Shown here in pieces: positions 1 through 8,419 of a stretch of 11,150 nt of DNA. Every line of letters begins with the position of its first letter. The first letter of the stretch is position 1. The notes under the pieces were generated by a model that had not been told where the DNA came from, made no database searches, and was given only the letters and a program-made list of their open reading frames with translations. Source of the stretch: Cerioporus squamosus (taxonomy: Eukaryota; Basidiomycota; Agaricomycetes; Polyporales; Polyporaceae); contig JABYQS010000919.1 of assembly GCA_022592435.1 (NCBI GenBank), positions 1 through 11,150 on the forward strand, read 5' to 3'. Made by a program: the position numbers and the translations under genes.

Positions 1-492
1 TCCCAGTACGTGCACGACGGATCGTCGCCCTCCGTTCGACTTCCGCCCCTGCGGAGCCTTCGCCCGACACCCCTGGGCCATACCAAAACGTCTCCATCGT
101 CCGCGCCAACTCGATGAAGTTCATGCCAAACTACTTCCCCAAGCACTCCCTCTCCGCCCTCTTCTTCCTCTTCCCCGACCCCCATTTCAAGGCGCGCAAG
201 CACAAGGCACGCATCATCTCCCCGACCCTCCTGGCGGAGTACGCATATATCCTCAGGCCTGGAGGGATTGTGTACACGATCACGGACGTGCGGGACCTGC
301 ATGACTGGATGCGCACGCATCTGGAGCAGTTCCCGCTCTTCGAGCCGGTAAGTGAGCAGGAGCTCAGGGACGAGGGCAAGGTCCGATTGTGGACGCGGTG
401 TACACTAGCACAGAGGAGGGAAAGAAGGTCGAGAGGAACAAGGCGACAAGTGGCTTGCATGTTTCCGCAGAATAGAAGCAAAGCGTGACTGA
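1..492 (+). CDS. TRM8: tRNA (guanine-N7-)-methyltransferase catalytic subunit, 3' part, frame-disrupted
   Basis: The 3' part of the Trm8/METTL1 family, the SAM-dependent subunit that (with Trm82) makes m7G46 in tRNA. Position 3 onward reads [14 protein letters not shown], then [15 protein letters not shown] and [18 protein letters not shown], all diagnostic of the family. The 5' part lies left of the window. The conserved protein is spread over three frames. YVHD at 7-18 joins RIVALR at 18 only if one base is missing. After SEQELRDEG (to about 377) the frame moves by one base to give [20 protein letters not shown] (about 383-442), then moves again at 442/443 to give [15 protein letters not shown] with stop TGA at 490-492. 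Each shift needs one missing base and none can be an intron. A continuous frame from ATG 114 ends at 488 but loses the conserved C-terminus. The family call is secure. Whether the breaks are sequencing errors or real decay is open. Confidence 0.9.
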
Positions 493-583
493 CCTGTGCT
501 GCGTGCGTGTGCATATCCTTCGACTTCGACCTTGCATCAAGCTAAGCGGAGGACCGAGATGCAAAAAATGAAGGTGATGAAAG
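493..583. other. Convergent intergenic spacer, TRM8 and RRP41 3' ends
   Basis: Only 91 nt separate the TRM8 stop (490-492) from the RRP41 stop (584-586) on the opposite strand. Both 3' UTRs and poly(A) sites must fit here or overlap the neighbouring gene. I see no gene in it. An A-rich patch at 563-574 could contribute to TRM8 3' end formation, but this is inference. Confidence 0.6.
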
Positions 584-1523
584 TCATATTGAGTCCCCCA
601 TGAGCACGTCTCTGTCCCGGTCGTCTACTATACCAGGCTTCGAGCCTGCATCCAGCGCCCCGACGAGCGCGACAGTGCGCTCCTTCACCGCTGCCTTCAT
701 CTCCTTGTGGATCGTCTGCCCCGCCTCGCACGCGAGCTCGAACAGCTCCCGGAACCGCTCGACATGCAACCGCGTCTCCATCGTCACCAGCGTGACCTTC
801 CGCGTTCGGGGCATCACCGCGACCGTCATGTGCGGGACGTCGTTCTCCTCGAGCGTCGTCAGGTCGAGCAGAGGGGAGGTCGAGTGCACGCCCCCTGTAA
901 CGGCGCACACAAAGTCGTGCAGGGGCACCCCAGCGGTGATGAGCGCGAGGGTTGTGGCGTTGATGCAGGCAGGGAGTAGGGAGCCGTCTTGCTGGATGAC
1001 GTGGATGTAGATGTCGATCTGGGAACGCGGGTAGAGGGTCGTTTGCACGACAGGCTCGAAGGTCGAGGCGATCATGGCGGAGAGCTCGAGTATCCGTCTG
1101 TGTGCTTGGAACGCGTTAGCGGGCGTTTTGACCCCGCAGCAGCAGTGGATGGGGTGCAGGCAGAGGGATGGAGGGGTGGGAAGCGAACTCACCTGTCGGC
1201 ACGCGAACGTTTTCGACGGTCCCCGGTGCTGAAGGGAGCCACACTCATCTCGACGTTCAACACAGCCCGGTCGTGCAGCGTTTGAGACCGCATCTTCGCC
1301 TCCCTTGGGCCGAAGACGGTTACGAGAACCTGCGTAAGTCCATGGGTGATCGTAGCAGAGCCGTCCGCGGTGCCCTGCTGGGAGAGGTCTATGGTGATGT
1401 CGCGCAGCTCGTATTGCTTCCGTCCGTCAGAGCGGAAGCCGCCATCGTTGAGAATTTCTATTCGTGAGCTCTGCACATCGGGTTAGCTCGCACTTCAACA
1501 ACGATGCAAGGTGGACTGACCAT
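584..1523 (-). CDS. RRP41: Exosome complex RNase PH-like subunit Rrp41/Ski6 (EXOSC4)
   Basis: A core ring subunit of the nuclear and cytoplasmic RNA exosome, which pairs with Rrp45 to channel RNA for 3'-5' decay. Spliced CDS: complement(join(584..1097,1193..1470,1521..1523)), 264 aa. The start ATG (1523-1521) is followed at once by a 50-nt intron (GTCAGT..GCTAAC..GTGCAG), giving M-SSRIEILNDGG. The second intron is 95 nt (1098-1192, GTGAGT..CACACAG, branch GCTAAC). Family motifs are ILNDGGFRSDGRK near the N-terminus, DGSATITHG, TVFGPREAK, FSTGDRRKR, LYPRSQIDIYIHVIQQDGS, CINATTLALITAGVPL and TLEENDVPHMTVAVMP. This is the complete RNase PH domain at the usual family length. Eukaryotic Rrp41 is known to be catalytically inactive. 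It is convergent with TRM8 and divergent from NPT1. All exon phases agree and there is no frame break. Confidence 0.94.
1471..1520 (-). other. RRP41 intron 1, directly after the start codon
   Basis: A 50-nt intron with donor GTCAGT, branch GCTAAC and acceptor GTGCAG. Without it, exon 2 has no usable start: reading upstream in frame from SSRIEIL meets TAA (inside the branch site, 1485-1483) and no ATG. The nearest ATG (1478-1476) is in another frame and reaches a stop within a few codons. The ATG at 1523-1521 has a strong context (ACC before it, G after it). Confidence 0.88.
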
Positions 1524-1748
1524 GGTGGACGGAGAGAAGAGACACTGCTGCAGCCACCGCCAAACGCGCCTCGGGAAATGCATTCGATCGAAGATGGACG
1601 CGAGATCTGCGATCCAGCGCGGGTGGGTTAGGGTCTGATGACACTCTGCCCGGCCATAGCCTTCACCTACTTATCGACTTATCCGTAGTACTTGGCTGCG
1701 CTCTGCATTCTCTCCCGTACCACCACCAGCAGCTAAGACATCGCAAGC
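1524..1748. promoter_or_regulatory. Divergent promoter region of RRP41 and NPT1
   Basis: A 225-bp spacer between the two start codons, which point away from each other. It must hold the 5' UTRs and core promoters of both genes. I find no clear TATA box. A pyrimidine-rich stretch at about 1698-1718 (GCTCTGCATTCTCTCCC) lies shortly upstream of the NPT1 ATG, a common fungal start-region feature. No specific factor site can be named. Confidence 0.6.
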
Positions 1749-3653
1749 ATGGCTGCGGATGCGCGTAACCTCATTCTGCCGGCGTCGCTGCTGGACACGG
1801 ACTTGTACAAGGTGCGCACCCGAGCCGAGCTTCTGGAGGTTACTCCGCCGCCGCCAAGATGGCGCGAACTGACTCCGACGTCATGTCTACAGTTCACCAT
1901 GCAGCAAGCTGTGCTGCAGCACTTTCCGGGTGTAGAAGGGACGTACAGGTTCACCCACCGCGACAAGGATGTCTACTTCACCCGAGAATGCTTTGACCAC
2001 TTCAAGCGGTCCGTTGTCCGTGAGCCTTCATCTACCGATAGGCTCTGAATTTTCGGCTTACCTGTAACTCGTCGTCGTCGCACCTCGCAGAATTTGACCA
2101 GGTCGCGTTAACCAAGGAAGAGCGAGGGTGGCTTGAGCAGCAATGCCCGTATTTCACGCCGCAGTATCTCGATTATCTCCAGCGATATCGGTTCAAGCCT
2201 GAACAGCTTCGCCTAGAATTCGAGCCCATCCCGGAGGATGTAGAGAAGAACGCCAGAGGTGATCTGAGTGCAAGGGGACATATCCACATCGACGCAGCCG
2301 GCCCATGGCACGAGACTATCCTCTGGGAGGTTCCGCTCATGGCCTGCCTCAGCGAGATCTACTTCACCACCACCGACACGGATTGGGACTACGAAGGGCA
2401 GGAGGGTATGTACCACTGGCACACCCGGGGTCCACTCCAAAAGTACTCATGGGATGGTGTACTCCAGAGGCCGCTTATGAGAAGGCCGAGACGCTCTTGA
2501 AGGCCGGCTGCGTGTTCAGCGAGTTTGGAACTCGGAGAAGACGGTCGTACCGCACGCAGCGCCTTGTCATGGACGCAATCCTGAAGGCTGCCAAGGACCA
2601 CCCAGGCAGTGGAGGTGTGAACGGGACGAGTAATGTGACTATCGCTCCTGATGTCGTGATGTTCGCATTCCTGACGGGGTTGTCGGCAGATGCACTTTGC
2701 CATGGTGTTCGGCGTAGCGCCTGTCGGGACGATTGCACAGTAAGTTTCAGATTCGTTCGTCATGACGCTTGCTTAACCCTGGTTCTCTCGCAGCGAGTGG
2801 TTCATGGGTGTAAGGAGAAATGACCCCGCCTACTTTCGCACTATAGCTCATGGGCCTCATAGGTGGGTGCGCTGAGGGGCTACGAGCACGCAAATGCTAC
2901 CGCACTGGAGCTGTGGGAGAAGACCTACCCAAACGTCCTCCAGATTGCGCTCACCGACACCTTCTCCACGGAGGCCTTCTACAAGGTCTGTACCACGAAC
3001 CGGCACCTCTCTGCATGAGCATCCCGGGCATTACTTTGTAACACATTATATTCCTTGCAACGCACAGGACTTCATGGCGAACCCCCACTTCGCCCAGCAG
3101 TGGACCGGTCTGCGGCAAGACTCGGGCGACCCGTACGTCTTCGCGCCACGCGCGAAGCAGGTGTACGAGCAGCTCGGTGTCGACCACACGAAGAAAGTGA
3201 TCATCTTCTCGGACGCGCTGAATGTAGAGAAGGCGCTGAAGCTCAAGAAGCAGTGTGACGAGCTCGGCTTCAAATGTGCGTCATCCCATCCACATCGAAG
3301 CCCGGGGACACATTGACTGATATTATGTGCGTTCTGAACACAGGCTCGTTCGGGATCGGAACGTCGCTGTCCAATGACTTCAAGAAGAAGTCGAGTGGCG
3401 GGAAGGAGAAGAGCAAGGCGTTGAACATGGTGATCAAGCTGTCGAGCGTGGACGGCAAGCCGACGGTCAAGATCAGCGACGAGATCACGAAGGTGGGTTC
3501 CACATACTGGGGACCACTGGGGACCATCGCACATGAGTGTCAGCAGCTGACGATGGACGGTTGGCGGTGCAGAACACCGGCGACAGGGAGACAGTCCTGT
3601 TCGTCAAGAAAATCTTCCATATACCCATTACGGACCAGGATCAGACGGTGTAG
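1749..3653 (+). CDS. NPT1: Nicotinate phosphoribosyltransferase (NAD salvage)
   Basis: Converts nicotinate and PRPP to nicotinate mononucleotide, with ATP hydrolysis, in the Preiss-Handler NAD salvage pathway. Spliced CDS: join(1749..1811,1893..2019,2091..2405,2468..2634,2690..2739,2794..2809,2863..2985,3068..3275,3344..3492,3573..3653), 432 aa, close to the yeast enzyme length. Motifs in order are SLLDTDLYK (end of exon 1), FTMQQAVLQHFP, TYRFTHRD, ETILWEVPLMACLSEIYF, FSEFGTRRRRSY, GTSN at 221-224, VGTIAHEWFMG with the catalytic, autophosphorylated His (by family knowledge) at 241, LTDTFSTEAFYK, TGLRQDSGDP at 300-309, IIFSDALNVEKALKLKK, SFGIGTSLSNDF and KALNMVIKLSSVDGKP. Nine introns of 53-82 nt all have GT..AG ends and consistent phase. 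The codon for His241 is split by intron 5. Exon 6 is only 16 nt. There is no frame break. Confidence 0.96.
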
Positions 3654-4170
3654 TTACCCCTGGATGAACCCGCTGATAGATGGATAGAACGAATCGCAGT
3701 AGATATGTACTCTGTACCACTGTATCCGTATATTCAAGAAGTGAAAGACGACGATCGAGTACTTTGGCTATCCTGGACCCCTGGGCAAGAGTGCCGAGTA
3801 CGCTCCGCCACAAGTGCGTACTTTCCATCACTTTCTGAGGACCTGGCCCAGTAACTGGGACGACACCTCTTCCGCCGACGGCTTTACTACTGACCCATCG
3901 CGTTGTTGTGCCCCTCGCCGAGCTTCAAACCTTGACAGGGACTGCGGCTAACTCGCAGAGGGCCGGATGCCTCCTGTTTACGACAATACGTCATCTGTTA
4001 CATGTTAGGTCCTACGAGTCCGCCAGCATAGCTAGTACTTAGGTCATCGATGCAACCATGTACACATGTGATTACTACACAACGTCAGTCCGAATCCGAT
4101 ATAGAGCACAAAAATATCTATGTATATCCTAGCAGCATGCGAAGCGTCATGACCGGAATCGAAGCCTCAC
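3654..4170. other. Convergent intergenic region between NPT1 and the SH3 gene
   Basis: A 517-bp spacer with gene 3' ends on both sides. No protein family or RNA gene is recognised. T/A-rich elements such as TATGTA and GTATATTC at about 3702-3735, and TATGTATATCC at about 4119-4129, resemble fungal 3' end-processing signals for NPT1 (+) and the SH3 gene (-). A 13-nt palindrome, CCCAGT-A-ACTGGG, lies at 3847-3859. Confidence 0.55.
3847..3859. repeat. 13-nt palindrome CCCAGTAACTGGG
   Basis: A perfect 6-bp inverted repeat with a one-base centre, in the NPT1/SH3 convergent spacer. The centre is too short for an RNA hairpin loop, so a dimeric protein site or chance are the options. No known site is recognised. 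Confidence 0.4.
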
Positions 4171-5143
4171 TCAGAATATGGCATTGACGATACCACTGCC
4201 TATGGCAGCACCTGTGGGGAACAATCAGCTCGTCCACCTCCGCTGAAGCCAGAAGGCTACTCACCGGCACCGAAACCAACACCGCCAGCGGCCGAGTTCG
4301 CCATCGTACTGCCAAGCTTGCCGAACTTATTCTTCTTAGGAGGTTCCGCAGGCGCCTGCTGCACCTGCACGGGCGCGGGGGCCTGCACGACCATTGGCGC
4401 AGGCGGGGGAGGCGCATAGTGCGACTGGTACAGCGCCGCCTTCTCCGGGTTCGAGGGCATGCCGTACTGCTGGGGCGGCCCTGGGGGCGGCGAGTAGTAC
4501 GATGGGGCGGACGGGACGGGCATCATGGGCATTGCGGGTGGCGGCGGGGACGCGCCTGAGGCCGCGCGTGAATCGATCTTCTCAACATGGTTGGAGGGGA
4601 AGAGACCTTGCTTGCCGCGGCACTTGCCCGTCCACCAGTCGGCATTGGTCTCGTCGACGATTTCGACGATCTCTCCAGCAGAGAAGGAGAGGTCGTTTGG
4701 TTCCTGCACAGGGGTCAACGGTAGTGAGATTACGAGTACGACCGGGATACCCGAGAAAGATCAAGACAATTGCGGACGAGAGGGAGGAGGAGAGTAAGCG
4801 GAGAGATGTAAGCCGGACGTACCCTTCCGTCTTCGTTATACGCCCAGAGGGCGCGCGCCTGCTGGACGTTGTGTCTCGCAGGCGGGGGAGGAATACGGCG
4901 TGCGGTCTCAGGAGTGCGCGCGGGGCCAACAGCAAGATTGTTCATACTCGTGGCGAGAGTGTCTGTCGATGAAGCGGCCGAGGAGCTCGCAGGGCCTTGG
5001 GAGAGACGGGTTATGAGCTCAGTGGCCTCCGTGGGCGAGATGTAGTTCTGGGCAGCGAGGAAGGAGATATTCTGGTGTGTCTGCGACAGAACATGCGCGA
5101 GCAACGCAGCGGCGGCAGGATCTGAGGGCGTCGAGATGGGCAT
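4171..5143 (-). CDS. SH3-domain protein of the Lsb1/Pin3 (LAS17-binding) type
   Basis: Spliced CDS: complement(join(4171..4211,4265..4703,4823..5143)), 266 aa, with introns of 53 nt and 119 nt. Residues 1-50 form a helical N-terminal segment (LLAHVLSQTHQNISFLAAQNYIS). A low-complexity Ser/Thr linker and a PPPP motif (85-88) follow. One SH3 domain spans about 96-150: the ALYDY-type motif reads ALWAY (98-102), EPNDLSFSAGE is 108-118, WW is 130-131 and GLFPSNHVE is 140-148. Next is a Pro/Gln-rich region (158-227), then a basic PPKKNKFGK and a Gly/Ala-rich tail, GVGFGAGAAIGSGIVNAIF. This order matches fungal Lsb1/Pin3-like proteins, whose SH3 binds the WASP homologue Las17 at cortical actin. Function in this organism is inferred. 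The tail crosses the last exon junction, which supports the 41-nt final exon. The ATG at 5143-5141 is the first in frame. The gene could also be described simply as a GRB2-like SH3 protein. Confidence 0.88.
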
Positions 5144-5609
5144 CGTAGGGCGTAGGTGAGAGTCGAGGTTGGAGGAAAGCTGAGCCTGCGACAAAGGCCG
5201 AGCGGCCAAGGTGCACAGCAGGCGCTTATGCACAAGCACTGCAGTAAGATCTCGATCGGCGACATGCCGCGCGACTCTTCGTTCCGCTACTACGAACATA
5301 TGTACTTACGGGCTCCTCGAACGTACGAAACGGCGCATGCATAGTTCTCATGAGAGAGCGCGACTTTCGACAATCGTATGATAATCCTTAAGCATTGCTA
5401 ATAAGATGCAGCACTGTCTGAATACGTATGGCTACAATATTAAGTAATGCCCGAACCCAAACTAGTATGATGTACACGTTCCGATAGATGTAATGTGCGT
5501 GCGATGCATAGGTCGTCACTAAGATGTCTCTATCGATAATAAGCTATGTGTGATAGTGTGTTAGGTGTCAATGCCAAATGTGCTGAAAGAGGGTCCTTAT
5601 GCCCGTGAG
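5144..5609. promoter_or_regulatory. Spacer holding the SH3-gene promoter/5' UTR and the transporter 3' end
   Basis: Both flanking genes are on the minus strand, so this 466-bp tandem spacer serves as the 3' region of the transporter and the promoter of the SH3 gene. Positions 5340-5570 are clearly more A/T-rich than the rest of the window, as expected for transcript ends. A consensus donor GTAAGT (minus, 5309-5304) and a possible acceptor TCGCAG ending at 5186 suggest a 124-nt 5' UTR intron. No gene is recognised. Confidence 0.5.
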
Positions 5610-7504
5610 CTACACCGCCAGCTCTCCCTTCTTCTCATCCGAGATCGGTGCAGCCTGAGGCGCTGGCACCGTTTTCTTCCCCGACGGCGCGTACTTGCTC
5701 CTCCTGCGCAGATGTGGGCCATAGCGGCGCAAAACGAAGGGGATCGGGGCAAGGAGGAACGCAATGCATCCGAGCAGCGTCGAAGCCCACCGCGGGTTCA
5801 TCGCCTCGTACATCTGCGTCGCGAATAGCGGGAAGACGGCGCCAAATATGCTCCGCACGACTATCGTCGAGGAGAGCGCGCTTGCGGCTACGAAGAGGTA
5901 GGCATCGACGGTGTAGTTGATGAGCCCGAGGAAAATCCAGATAACGGCAGTCGCCATTGGGACACCCGCCATGAGCGGCGCCCAGTAGGAGACGTTCGGG
6001 TAGGACGTCCACCCGAACCAGAAGAACGAGATTGCGTACAGAGGAGCGGCGTAGATGCAGGGCTCCAACCTGTACTCTGGCGGTACGGGAGCTGGTGCGT
6101 AAATTGGGATGGCGGCGGCGTAACGCGGGTTGAATGCGAATAGGTAGATGATAACACCGATGACTCCGCCGACGAAGATGGGGACGAAAGTGAGACCGAC
6201 AAAGCCTTCATTGAAACCGTGAAGCTCGCCGAAGACGATAGGGTACGCCTCGAACAGGAGGTAGATGATACCGTAGACAAACTATGATGCAGGGTCAGTC
6301 TTCCGCGGAACGTCTGTGTGGACTGTGGACGTACGCTCATGTATACGGTGATCGCGATGAGCATGGGCTCGTGAACGAGTATATTGAACGGCCTCGTGAA
6401 GACGCGTTGGAAGCGCTGCGAAAGAGTCGGCTTATTCTTCTCCAGCGGCGCCCAGTAGCGGTTGTCGCCAGTCTCTTTCCTTAGCTTTTCCGCCCGACGG
6501 ACGAGGAGGATGGGTCTGAAGATGGAAGGCGTTAGCTTCAGACGTAGGGCAGAAGCACTTGACACTCACACGAAGGTCTCGGGCAGTGTGAACTGAATCA
6601 GGAAGAGACAGCCACCGGCGAACATAGTCAGGACCCAGAAGACCCAGCGCCAGCTGACACCTGCGACGGACATGAAGCCGCTGATCGTCGGTGCAAATGA
6701 TGGGCCTGCGAACGGCGCAAGGGTGAAGAGCGCCATCGCCTTGCCTCGTGTGTCGGGATCCCATATATCCGAGAGGACTGCGCTATTAAGGAATGTTAAG
6801 GAATGTCGCTATGCTGTAGTGTATAGTACTCACCCGCTGTTTGCCAACGGACCTGCGGCGAAGATGCCGCTCAGTAGACGGAAGATGAGGATGGACGCAG
6901 TGTTTGGCGATAGCGCACAACCCACTTGGAACCCCGTGTAGAAGAGGAAGGATATCAGGAACACAGGTTTCCGGCCATACTCTTCGGAAAGTGGTCCCCA
7001 CGCCAACGGCCCAACGCAGTATCCGGCGACGAATATGGCGATGGTCAATGTAGCCACTTCGGTGCCGATGTGGAAGTGCTCGATGAGCTGATTGACAATC
7101 CCCTCCGGTGCCGACGACGCGAATGTGCTGCGGATTACAGATGATATCATCAGCAAAGAGTTTCATGGCACGCAGCAGTGATTGACGACGTACGCATTGA
7201 ACAGCAACATCGCTGAGAGTGCAGTGATGTACCATCGGTACAACCGTGACCACGACTTCGGGTTTTCTGGGTCGTCGAGGGGGATGTTGACTTCGAAGGA
7301 GTCTTCTGGTTCCTCGCCCGCTGCTGGTCCATATGCGTCGTGCTCGAATTGTGCGTTGACGTCGACGTCTTGCCTCGAAGCCGACGCTGGGTCAATCGTC
7401 ACGGATGTCTGTGAGGAGGTGTCATCGCCCAAAGATTTTGGCCGGGAGAGCCCGTCCTCCTTCTCGACGGGGCGAGAGAGCGTAGGAAGTGATGGTGACG
7501 ACAT
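5610..7504 (-). CDS. MFS transporter, DHA1 family, polyamine/drug:H+ antiporter type
   Basis: Spliced CDS: complement(join(5610..6281,6335..6515,6570..6782,6834..7127,7194..7504)), 556 aa, with four introns of 51-66 nt. A hydrophilic cytosolic N-terminus (1-88, acidic, Ser-rich) leads into DDPENPKSWS, the usual entry to TM1 in fungal DHA1 proteins. About twelve hydrophobic helices follow, split six and six by a loop at about 273-320. Motif A between TM2 and TM3 is GPLSEEYGRKPVF (148-160). RLLSGIFAAGPLANSGAVL (187-205) follows, and the antiporter motif C region is APFAGPSFAPTISGF (224-238). FEAYPIVF at 343-350 is typical of the family. The protein ends in a basic/Pro-rich tail and EKKGELAV. 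These features fit the fungal group usually named polyamine or multidrug transporters, located in the plasma membrane. The substrate cannot be read from sequence. The frame is intact throughout. Confidence 0.93.
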
Positions 7505-8419
7505 GTTTGGGCGGGGATTGACAGTTCTTCATGGTCCCTGCAGGCGCAAGATAAAGTATGAAGTTGGCTGCCCCACGGCCCACCCCGATCCCCGAAGGTC
7601 ATGACTAGTCTGCGAAGGAGGCGCCACTGTTGGAGATTCAGTTCCCGTGCCCAAGATTGTGACAGAAACGCTTTAGTTCAGGTCCGTCACACCGTGTGGG
7701 AGTTATTCCCCTGTCATTAAAGGCGTTAGTCAACATTGCAACATGCCCGTGGCAAGGTCAGCAGCTGGACGATCAACGCGATTACTCAGAGCCTAGAGGG
7801 CGCTCAGTAGCAGATCTGAGTGGCACCTCATATGTATCCGGTTACTTGATGAGGTTTGGCCCCGGCAATCACACAAGGATGAGGTGAAGACTCGAACACC
7901 ATGACCTAGCCCGAACACGTCAATCAGTGGTTTCGTAAGAGAAGGACAAGGTGCTTTCGATGTTGCAGGACTCACAAAGGGATCCTGCTCAAGGCTCGGA
8001 TACCAAATCGATACCGGAACGCTCGTGATCGTACCACTGACATGCACTGCCACTATCCCGACCCCTTTCATCAACCTCGTCCGTCTCCGTCGCACAGGGC
8101 TCAGCGGAATGTATCAAACCCGCAATCCGCCGGGCGGGATGCGGTCAGCTGCGACACACTCACCGACGAGTCACAACCGTACGATATTGTACGGCTACCC
8201 GAGCCTCAGGCTGCTCAGCTTGTCTTGATCCATGATGCAGCGAGAGCGCGTACTCATGCTCCCGAAGCACGCCTTGCAGGCTCCCGCCGCCAGCCAAACG
8301 ACAGCGGAATCACATACGGTGAGGTGCTCGGCAACTAAGCAAACGACACTCGCCAAGGCAGTCCTGTATGTAGGTTGATTAGCATAGCGCTAGTCCACCG
8401 GGAGTCACGACATACGTAC
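7505..8419. other. 915-bp region without a recognised gene; transporter promoter and GTPase 3' end
   Basis: The longest gene-free stretch here. Its left part must contain the promoter of the transporter (start at 7504, minus) and its right end the 3' UTR of the GTPase gene (stop at 8420). Open frames within it (for example 98 codons, + strand, 8042-8338; 100 codons, - strand, 7793-8095) show no family motif and no convincing codon pattern. A GC-rich cluster of CGG/CCG triplets lies at 8127-8144. I see no tRNA or transposon remnant. Confidence 0.5.
8127..8144. promoter_or_regulatory. Cluster of CCG/CGG triplets, possible zinc-cluster factor site
   Basis: CCG at 8127 and 8130, CGG at 8131, 8135 and 8142, in near-palindromic order, about 620 bp upstream of the transporter start. 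Zn2Cys6 factors bind paired CGG triplets and often control fungal DHA1 transporters, so a link is possible. In GC-rich DNA such clusters also arise by chance. Confidence 0.2.

Noticed and set aside
114..488. A complete 124-residue protein starting at ATG 114
   Set aside because: In-frame coding sequence with family homology continues upstream of this ATG ([11 protein letters not shown]), and the C-terminus in this frame is out of phase with the conserved ending.
1189..1476. RRP41 starting at GTG 1476 (MQSS...)
   Set aside because: This is a GTG, not ATG, and lies across a good 3' splice site (GTGCAG). Splicing to the ATG at 1523-1521 explains the N-terminus better.
1625..1636. Telomere-like GGTTAGGGT
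   Set aside because: A single copy in a gene promoter, with no tandem array; chance match.
2070..2083. CGT trinucleotide run
   Set aside because: Only about four units, inside NPT1 intron 2; too short to be a notable microsatellite.
3844..3935. tRNA-like signals: an A-box-like TGGCCCAGTAACTGG and a B-box-like GCTTCAAACCT
   Set aside because: No acceptor or T-arm stem can be paired and the distance between boxes does not form a cloverleaf.
7850..7930. B-box-like TTCGAGTCTTC on the minus strand
   Set aside because: The flanking bases do not form a 5-bp T stem with a 7-nt loop, and no matching A box or acceptor stem is present.
8042..8338. 98-codon open frame on the + strand
   Set aside because: No recognised motif, basic and low-information composition typical of chance frames in GC-rich DNA, and no intron-exon pattern supporting it.
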